A stretch of DNA of 64,000 bases from Rugalucina vietnamica (lineage: Eukaryota; Mollusca; Bivalvia; Lucinida; Lucinidae). Of this stretch, positions 58,501 to 64,000 are shown in pieces. Both the position numbers and the translations under genes were made by a program. The stretch is from contig OZ024880.1 of assembly GCA_964017185.1 (NCBI GenBank), positions 43,165,071-43,229,070 on the forward strand, read 5' to 3'. Under the pieces are notes generated by a model, which saw only the letters and a program-made list of their open reading frames with translations, made no database searches and was not told where the DNA came from. Position 1 is the stretch's first letter. Each line of letters opens with the position of its first letter.

Positions 58501-59414
58501 GGTACTGACTAGAAGAGCAACACACGTTATAGCACTGCCGAGGATAGTGACTTTCCTACAACCAAACTTGTTCACTAGGGCACTGGCTAGTGGTCCTTCA
58601 AAAGAGAGAAATGTGTGTCAAACTCACTGTCGACTTATTTCATTGCTGACAATTTATCTTGAAACAGTTGAACTTGAGCCATGAAGCGAGAAAACTCTTG
58701 GGTTTCCATCCAGGTCTGACACAAACCGACCTGTACAATCACAGAAGCAGGCTAGAAGCTTGAAATTTCAGATTCAAGAAGAAGAGAGATTGTACTATCC
58801 GTGCTTCGTAGTTATTGCGAAGCAACTGCGAAGCTGATCTGAGCCTTTGTTTTCGCATAGGCAAAAATCTGGTTTTCTCACCATGCGGTCCCATTTGAAC
58901 CCAATACAGATTAGATAAATCAAGATTGATCTAGATCCTAACTCACATTCTTTTTTATCCAAAACACATACATGTATTTAATTTGGATTTACTTTATAAA
59001 ATGTTGATAATTTATAAATGACTTTTTTTCAACAGTGAACACCATTATAAACATGTACATTTAAAATAATTTTTATTTAAGAATTTATCGTTAACATTTT
59101 AAGTGTAAAGACAATTTTTTATTGTTGATTTTATGTCTGTCAAATGAAGTATTACCTGCGAGAAGGGAAAACCCTATCAGTAGTGTGCCCACAGTGCCAG
59201 CAGCTTGGGGCGAGACATTATAATACTCGCCAACCTCTCCTTGTAGGTAGGGAAATGAGAACACCAACCCTTCTATGAATAGGTTACACAGGAACGAGCC
59301 AATTATGACGACCCAGCCCCAGCCCCCGTCTGGGGCCTCCCCGGGTTTACGGGGCTTTGGGATCTCCTCATCTTCAAAATCCTCCTTTTCTTCAAAGAAC
59401 TTCGCTTGTGTCAT
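46505..59414 (-). CDS. SLC16-type monocarboxylate transporter
   Basis: Six coding exons, minus strand: 59156-59414 (ATG), 58452-58595, 56759-57826, 53303-53572, 47722-47847, 46505-46695 (TGA). All have GT-AG borders; every coding intron is phase 1; total 2058 nt, 685 aa. Major-facilitator protein of the plasma membrane, in known members proton-linked or facilitated transport of lactate, pyruvate, creatine or other small molecules. PDGGWGWVV (28-36) is the SLC16 signature opening helix 1; WFDNKRALATG (152-162) matches the second family motif. Helices 1-6 lie in residues about 32-210 and 7-12 in about 468-650. The central cytosolic loop is long (about 250 residues, Ser/Lys-rich). The substrate cannot be told; the layout recalls SLC16A12/A14-type rather than MCT1. 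A 5'-UTR acceptor at 59441-59442 shows that at least one non-coding exon lies upstream. Introns are full of R1 MITEs. Confidence 0.93.
47395..47465 (-). mobile_element. Possible SINE remnant
   Basis: On the minus strand GGTTATGAGTTCAAACCCTGG resembles an RNA polymerase III B-box in a tRNA-like context. No A-box or tail is clear. Within transporter intron 5. Confidence 0.3.
48229..48411. mobile_element. Short MITE, CCTCATTATAATAT ends
   Basis: 183 bp. Terminal repeats CCTCATTATAATATG and GCGTAATAATGAGG, imperfect. Related in style to 31933-32093. In transporter intron 4. Confidence 0.6.
49222..49352 (+). mobile_element. R1 MITE, internally deleted
   Basis: Left TIR joined to the right third (GTACAGGCCAGTTTGTGTCAG to GTCGCGGCTCAT). 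Palindrome gone. Transporter intron 4. Confidence 0.8.
49623..49959 (+). mobile_element. R2 MITE split by a SINE
   Basis: R2 sequence TTGATTGTGGCT, CAGTTCTAACGAG, CCCACAATCTAT is interrupted at 49686 and resumes at 49892 with CCACAATCTATGTTT, finishing CATGGACATGTTTTCCCGATGG. Confidence 0.75.
49687..49891 (-). mobile_element. tRNA-derived SINE with target duplication
   Basis: On the minus strand: A-box TGGCATAGTGG, then CGTTTGAACTG as a B-box-like site, GAGCAAGACACATG, and a tail TTGTTGACTGGGACGTTAAG. GGAYCCACAATCTAT flanks both sides (49672-49686 and 49892-49906), a 15-bp duplication with one mismatch, as expected for LINE-driven retroposition. About 30 bp precede the tRNA-like head. Same family as 31522-31700. 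Confidence 0.8.
50252..50455 (-). mobile_element. R1 MITE copy, eroded
   Basis: Right-to-left order with GAGCCACGACAAAATC end; palindrome shortened to ATCAGCTGTGCAGC. Transporter intron 4. Confidence 0.75.
50583..50806 (+). mobile_element. R1 MITE copy, eroded
   Basis: GACGCAGATCAGCTTCTCAG, then TAAATCCAAAATTTCAAGC and GGTTTTCTCATAT. Head-to-head with the next copy. Confidence 0.7.
50808..51009 (-). mobile_element. R1 MITE copy
   Basis: Recognisable throughout. The palindrome is rearranged: GATCAGATCAGCTGTGCAGTAATCTG, where GATCA is duplicated and part of the second arm is lost. Confidence 0.82.
51003..51190 (-). mobile_element. R1 MITE, degenerate copy
   Basis: GCCACTTCATGAGGAAA end, GACCAGATCTTATATAAACC body, and a weak right end CTTTTGTTTTCGAAC. 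It overlaps the terminus of the preceding copy, so insertion occurred in or next to its end. Confidence 0.55.
51872..51935 (+). mobile_element. R1 fragment
   Basis: Left end and first palindrome arm only (GATGCAAAAACAAAGGCAC, AGATCAACTGTG). Confidence 0.6.
52200..52365 (-). mobile_element. R1 MITE, degenerate copy
   Basis: Pieces in order: TCCAAACAGATCTTACACAAACC, GTGCAGTCACTGAAGAG, AGCAAAAACAAAGGTGCTTATCAGCTG, then a truncated end. Confidence 0.55.
52573..52817 (-). mobile_element. R1 MITE copy
   Basis: Complete. Palindrome AGCTTCGCAG-TTA-CTGCGAAGCT, perfectly paired third variant (TTCGCAG). Transporter intron 4. Confidence 0.92.
53135..53260 (-). mobile_element. SINE 3'-end fragment
   Basis: TTGTTGCTTAACATCCCAATCAACA (minus strand TTGATTGGGATGTTAAGC) matches the tail of the SINE at 49687. 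A longer relative with the same following sequence (CTATGGTCA...TGTCATGACAT) is at 59487-59620. The head is missing. Just downstream of exon 4 in intron 4. Confidence 0.5.
53674..53852 (+). mobile_element. R1 MITE copy, internally deleted
   Basis: ATGAGCCGCTGC end, one palindrome arm (TTGATCAGTGCC), right end GCAAAGGCTCATAT. Transporter intron 3, about 100 bp upstream of the exon 4 acceptor. Confidence 0.8.
54366..54621 (+). mobile_element. R2 MITE, unsplit copy
   Basis: 256 bp: CGAAAACTCGCCCATGC, TTGATTGTGGGTAC, GCAGTTCTAATGAG, CAATCTATGTTTTGG, CCTGCATACCCC, GGGTATACATTA, ending GTTATCCTGATG. It shows what the 42172-44604 locus looked like before the tandem array inserted. An imperfect direct repeat (CATGAAYGTGATGTA..GACCATTGCAT) flanks it at about 54330 and 54622. 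Confidence 0.82.
55193..55432 (-). mobile_element. R1 MITE copy
   Basis: Complete. Palindrome AGCTGTGCAG-TTA-CTGCACAGCT, perfectly paired. Ends ACGTGAGAAAACGG and GTCACGGCTCATT. Transporter intron 3. Confidence 0.92.
55519..55785 (+). mobile_element. tRNA-derived SINE, second family
   Basis: The head is tRNA-like: A-box GGCGCAGTTGGTAGCGC (55533-55549) and B-box GGTTCAATCC (55578-55587). The body has an unrelated 3' part ending TTAAATAAAGATTATTATC and an (ATT)n/(GTT)n tail (55747-55787). About 265 bp, likely full length. No target duplication seen. Not a functional tRNA gene: no acceptor-stem pairing or anticodon arm continues after the B-box. Confidence 0.8.
56492..56739 (+). mobile_element. 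R1 MITE copy next to transporter exon 3
   Basis: Ends AAATGAGCCACC and GGCGGCTCAAAT. The palindrome has lost its core (AGCTTCGCATTCGATCAGCACC). It stops only 19 bp from the splice donor of exon 3 (intron side of 56758), so exon 3 splicing tolerates it. Confidence 0.9.
58673..58897 (-). mobile_element. R1 MITE copy
   Basis: In transporter intron 1, close to the exon 2 acceptor. Palindrome rearranged: GCTTCGTAGTTATTGCGAAGCAACTGCGAAGCTGATC, with a duplicated arm. Confidence 0.85.
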
Positions 59415-59440
59415 TTTTAATGTATGTTAGTAGTTACTGT

Positions 59441-62400
59441 CTGAAAAAGAAGAAGACAAATTTTATAATGCATTAGTTAGTCATTTGTTTTATTTTGACT
59501 TGTTGCTTTACGTCCCATTCAATAACTATGGTCATATCAGGATGTTGCCTCAATTTTATGAGACTTCTAGTCTTCTACCCAACACTGGAATGTTATGACA
59601 TTCGAAGTGTGCTTTAAAATATAATCACCCAAGTAAACAACCAAAGCTTATAATATGTATAGATAGTTTGACTATTTACCACTACACTTCAGACCTTCTA
59701 TGGGGTTTTAAAACCAGTAACCAGTCAGTCAATTGTAGTAGACTATGAAATTTGTCCAGCACCTCTTAAACCCTCACACTGTGGGGGCATGTGACAGGCA
59801 GTTGGTAAAACCTAGAACCATTCCCACTTCCCCCTACAGTCTGCTTACATTACATAAACAGGTCTACGGTCTATCAGGGATTGGAATGACCTCATTGATC
59901 TACTTGTGAGAGCTTGGGACTTATCGGTCAAGTTCCATTCCCCTGGTGTGGTATTGTCAATATGATGTTTCACTACTAAACTATTCTGATTCTGACTTTT
60001 CAATCCATTCTGTGTAACCAAAAAAGACAGACCTGTTAACATTGGCGTTCAGGAATACAGACAAATGAAACGAAAATTCTTTTTAGCTTTCACCTCCGCT
60101 TTGTAGGGCTGTTCACATTTTATCATGTTCAACGCGGCCGTTCAACAATTAAGGCTGACTTCAACTGAAAAATTCTGAAAACGAACACCCGTTGAAAACG
60201 AAAGTAGAATCCAAAACCTCCAATATTAGAAAGCTTCAATTTGGTGTGCCCAAACACAGATAGTCAATTCTACCGAGACAATTCGCTCCATTGGCATTTC
60301 CGGTGGAGGTCTTCACGTGAAGCCCTTATTTACAATGTATCGGATGTGCAAAAATTGAAGATTTCACACCGAGTCCAAGGTTATTGTATCAACAGACACA
60401 TACAGGGCTTACAACAAGAACAAGCTGTTGACAAGGTTTGAGACAGTGGCGATTGTACTCGTTTGTACCGGGGACAGGACTCCTCATTCAAATTCAGAAT
60501 CAGAATCAGAATAGTTTACTGGTGAAACGTCAAACTGACAATACTTGACCACACCAGGGGGATGGGGCTTGACCGGAGGGGATTAGTCCCGAGCTCGCAA
60601 TGGTCTGTCGGAAGGTGATAATCAGATACATGTAGTTTTGTGTTGCTGCCACTAACAGCGAATAAACGGAGAAGAAATCATAAAATAAAATTAAATAAAT
60701 ACGAGAAATCTTGAAAAATCTTGTTCATGTTGTAACACACCATAAAAGAAACCGCGATTGTTTAAATGCTGACAGAAAATTGTCAGCTTTGAAAATAGAT
60801 CAATTGATTTAAAACGAGACTATCGTCATAATCATCATATACCGTAATACAATCGCATGTCTTCTATACTTGTTAAACACTTAACAAAGTTTTCAATTTC
60901 GCTATTTCTCCACGAGGCTGGTTCATCAACTGCAAGAAATTTCATAAAAAAAAAACAACATCTACCATATCAACTGCATGAAAAGAAAAGCTAAGGGTAC
61001 TGCTGGGAAAAAGCACGTCGGCTTTTTCGTTCCGTACCTGTTGGAAGTCTCATATCCTTTTAACCCCCGCACTTGTTTTTTGTTTTTAAATACTATCTTT
61101 TATTTACACACTGTCCCCGAAAAACATATATTGCTCAATCGCTTGTAATTTTCCACTCTAGTAACGATCAAATAATGAGTTAACAACATATTACCTAAAT
61201 AGAAAGTTCTTCGAATTTCAGAAATCATTCTCTATGTCTGTTGTAAAACGTTTTAAATGTTTCAAAAACATATTTTAATTTACGTTGATCATTGACATGA
61301 TTGACTATAGAAAGAAGTACTTTGAACAGCTGAGAAGGCATATGAACTCTAAGCGAACTTAGTAAACAAGATGACCTTGCTCGCTTTTGTAAATAGTTCA
61401 GTTATTGTACACAGGCTGACCTAGATACAACGTTTACACACAAAAAAGCGAAATACGATCCAACAAAACGCAGTTTTATGTAACTGCAAAATCATTAGAG
61501 CTTGAAATTTATTCTAAAATTTTCCTAAGAGCGTGATCTGACCCGATTAAGTTTAAGTGTAAAGTATTACCCCCACTTTACGAAGTCCCATATAGCACAG
61601 TGCATGGTGGCCGATATTTATGGAAGGCTGCTGGTAAAGCAATACCGGTGTTCAAAACATTTTGAAGCTATAATTCTGTTTCCACGCCTTTGAACCTTAA
61701 TGGAAAATAAAATTTATAAATCGACAAAATTATTTGAAGTTACGTCGAGCTACGCCATTAGTAGTAATGATGCAGGATGGAATACGCGACTAGAGTGATC
61801 CTCGATAAAATCGGCTACGATCGCACAAGTCTTACTTTCAATCACACAATCTAAAACGGTGGCCAAATGGAATGTACACGAACTTTGCCATGAAATACAG
61901 TCATGTCAGAAACACACAAAGCCATAACTGGAAACATGCTGACGACAAGAACGACAGATGACATTTTCCAAAAGGCGCCTTGGTGATAAATGCCGCATTT
62001 CTGCGTCACACCAAACTTCAACAACCACTAACATTTTGCTGACAGTCCAAGGTTAACCTTGACGACTTTTAAAATATATTAAACGAGGATCTCGGTTCTG
62101 TGTTGCTGTCGAAAACAGAATCGCAAAATTTAAATACCTTCCTCAAAAGGACGTGACGAAAGGGTGCACAAGATCGCATGAACGTATTATGCAACGTGTG
62201 GTAAGATTTTTAAAGACATATACATAGTGCTTGAAAACATCTACAAAGGTAGATCTCTGGTTGTATATTTAGAAACAATAGAATATACGATTAATGGTTT
62301 ACTAATTAATTTTACCAAGTGTCTTTGGAATTAATTAAGCTTCATCTTAATTGTTTTAGACCAACGCCTGTCTGCTTATCAGTAGCATTAAGATATCCAT

Positions 62401-63431
62401 ACTGCACAATAATACTTAATTATACTGATCATGCAATGTAGCAATTAGAATAATTAGTCTCTGTAACGCAATCTGTAGTTTACTTAACCTGTCCCAGTTC
62501 TTCTGCCCTCGTCATTTTGAATCATGTGCCAAATATAATACCTTTCATACAAAACACCTACATAATACTATTCTTTGATCTTTTATGCATATCATGTAAT
62601 CGATTCATTAGGCCAAGGGTTCCACACGTACGAAGTGTGATCATTGCTAAAAGTTCAGGTTCTGTGTCGTTAAAGCTTATTTCAGAGTAATTAATGTTTT
62701 GGATTTACCCAGATATGATTAATGACAGTAACCGCAATATTATCAACGAATCGATCAGTCAGCCTTCTTCCTAGCCAGCCTTCTTCCTAGCCATGGTGTG
62801 TCTAAAAGCAGAGACTTTCAGCTCATGGTGTCTCTCCGCCCATAATCATTAAATGTCCATGTATTTGAAAAATTCTACATAAGACAGAAGAGACCAAACC
62901 AAAACTCACAATTAAAAAAAAAGTAGTTACGATTTTCGCCATGTTCGAGTACGTTATCTGGAGAACACGCCATGGCTTCGTGGGTACGTAAGGATACATG
63001 TAATCTAGGAGTCGCGGACAAAAATAAGGTTTGTGTGAGACTTTAATCGAAGGACTTTCTCGCCTCCAGTAGCACAGCGGGTCGATTTAACGACCACCAA
63101 AACGATATCTTCTAAGAGGTTTCGCTGTCGACATTCACTGATGAATTCGAACTTAAACCTGTTCCTCGAGGCTACTGCAAGGACATTTATGCTTCATTTC
63201 CAGCATAACCACTCAAACAATGATCTCTACACAGCATTAATAATATTTTATTATACAAGTTCAATGAGGGTTTTTAGTGATTATTCCACTTGGGAAACTC
63301 GGCTACAAAAATAACGAAAACAACATTTTTGTACATGATGGTGTCCTTGATAAGACATATTACTGGCTGAACTTTGCACTCCTGCCGGCGGATGTTTGTG
63401 CGACTGTACGTGAATACAGATCGTCGCTTCA
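59441..63431 (-). promoter_or_regulatory. Upstream region of the transporter gene (start not located)
   Basis: The exon carrying the transporter ATG begins with a splice acceptor (TCTTTTTCAG, AG at 59441-59442), so the transcription start and first exon lie further up this stretch or beyond it. No donor or promoter could be chosen with confidence. A (CAGAAT)-type microsatellite is at 60493-60511 and a 16-bp tandem duplication CAGCCTTCTTCCTAGC at 62760-62791. No other gene recognised. Confidence 0.4.
59487..59620 (-). mobile_element. SINE-like fragment upstream of transporter exon 1
   Basis: Minus-strand TTGAATGGGACGTAAAGC resembles the SINE tail at 49687. The adjoining sequence (ATAACTATGGTCATATCAGG, ATGTTATGACATTCGAAGTGTGC) parallels 53150-53250. 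Confidence 0.45.
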
Positions 63432-63994
63432 GTGCTATACTGTTCTAACTGTTTAAAAACGGTTTTGAGAAAATCGAGTTTGAAGTTTCAGATGTCAATA
63501 TTTTACTTCATATTCAACCAAGAGACCTTAGGAGTTACCAGCTGATTATAAATGCATATTTGTGTCTTTAAAACAGTATTGGTTGGCTTTTTCACCCTTT
63601 CATGATTGTCAGAGCCATTTGTAATTTTACAGTTAGAACACTTTGACCTCCTTAACGTTCTTTCCGATCATTGCTATACTGTTCTAACTGTTTCTTTTTT
63701 CTTTTATATTTCAATACTCTGGATAATTCCTAGAGATAATAACAATTAAACAGATGCCTTTTACTCCAAAGAAGCTATTTACATTAAAACTGAGGTTTGT
63801 GCAAATCTTTGTGATACTGCAGTATTAGAGCAAAAATCAGTCAAAATCCAGGGGAAACAACTCAATTTTTTCAAGGCCGGTAAGTCAATGTAGATAGAAC
63901 ACTGTGACATTCTCCAAAAGTTGGTCACGTGGTACAAAAATGGCATGGTATCCCATTGAATGTGAATGAAAAGTCAGTTAGAACAGTATAGCAC
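63432..63994. mobile_element. Inverted-repeat element(s) with TGCTATACTGTTCTAACTG ends
   Basis: GTGCTATACTGTTCTAACTG at 63432-63451 is exactly inverted at 63975-63994. The same 19-mer recurs at 63672-63690, and an inverted partial (CAGTTAGAACA) at 63630-63640. This gives two back-to-back inverted units (63432-63640 and 63672-63994), or one element with internal copies. Non-coding; the window ends 6 bp later. Confidence 0.65.
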
Positions 63995-64000
63995 TAAACA

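Overview
This window looks like nuclear DNA of a mollusc, most likely a bivalve. The evidence is the AT-rich intron-containing genes, the density of short inverted-repeat transposons, and a tandem-core repeat of the Pearl type known from bivalves. It is eukaryotic: split genes with GT-AG introns, tRNA-derived SINEs, a (GT)n microsatellite, and no operons. The species cannot be named from the sequence.

Two host genes are supported. (1) A BTG/Tob-family antiproliferative gene on the + strand (coding exons 16318-16628 and 17007-17559, 287 aa), with a candidate promoter and non-coding first exon near 15.73-15.83 kb. (2) An SLC16-type monocarboxylate transporter on the - strand. Six coding exons were rebuilt by matching splice sites and phases: 59156-59414, 58452-58595, 56759-57826, 53303-53572, 47722-47847 and 46505-46695. 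They give 685 codons plus stop, and all five introns are phase 1. Its transcription start lies upstream of 59440 and was not located.

The rest is mobile DNA in layers. 0.6-3.1 kb is a DNA transposon with 110-115 bp terminal inverted repeats (TIRs) and a 5-bp target duplication. 3.5-15.35 kb is a nest: a Ty3/gypsy-type LTR retrotransposon (4024-15319; LTRs of 1285 bp differing at one base; gag, pol, a third zinc-finger ORF and a downstream array of four related stem-loops) sits inside a roughly 530-bp hAT-like MITE that still has its 8-bp target duplication. This nest lies just upstream of the BTG promoter and has pushed a CRE-like motif cluster about 11.3 kb away from it.

From 18.7 to 58.9 kb there are over twenty copies of one MITE family (called R1 here). 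Each full copy is about 240 bp with a central palindrome whose two arms change together between copies. Other families present are R2 (about 260 bp; one copy split by a Pearl-like tandem array, one by a SINE), R3, a 1022-bp TA-flanked element with perfect 29-bp TIRs, several foldback elements, and at least three tRNA-derived SINE insertions. 23.1-25.0, 26.5-28.3, 36.6-38.1 and 44.6-46.5 kb hold no gene I can support.

The strongest candidates for something undescribed are the extra GC-rich zinc-finger ORF of the retrotransposon with its downstream stem-loop array, and the covarying palindrome of the R1 family.
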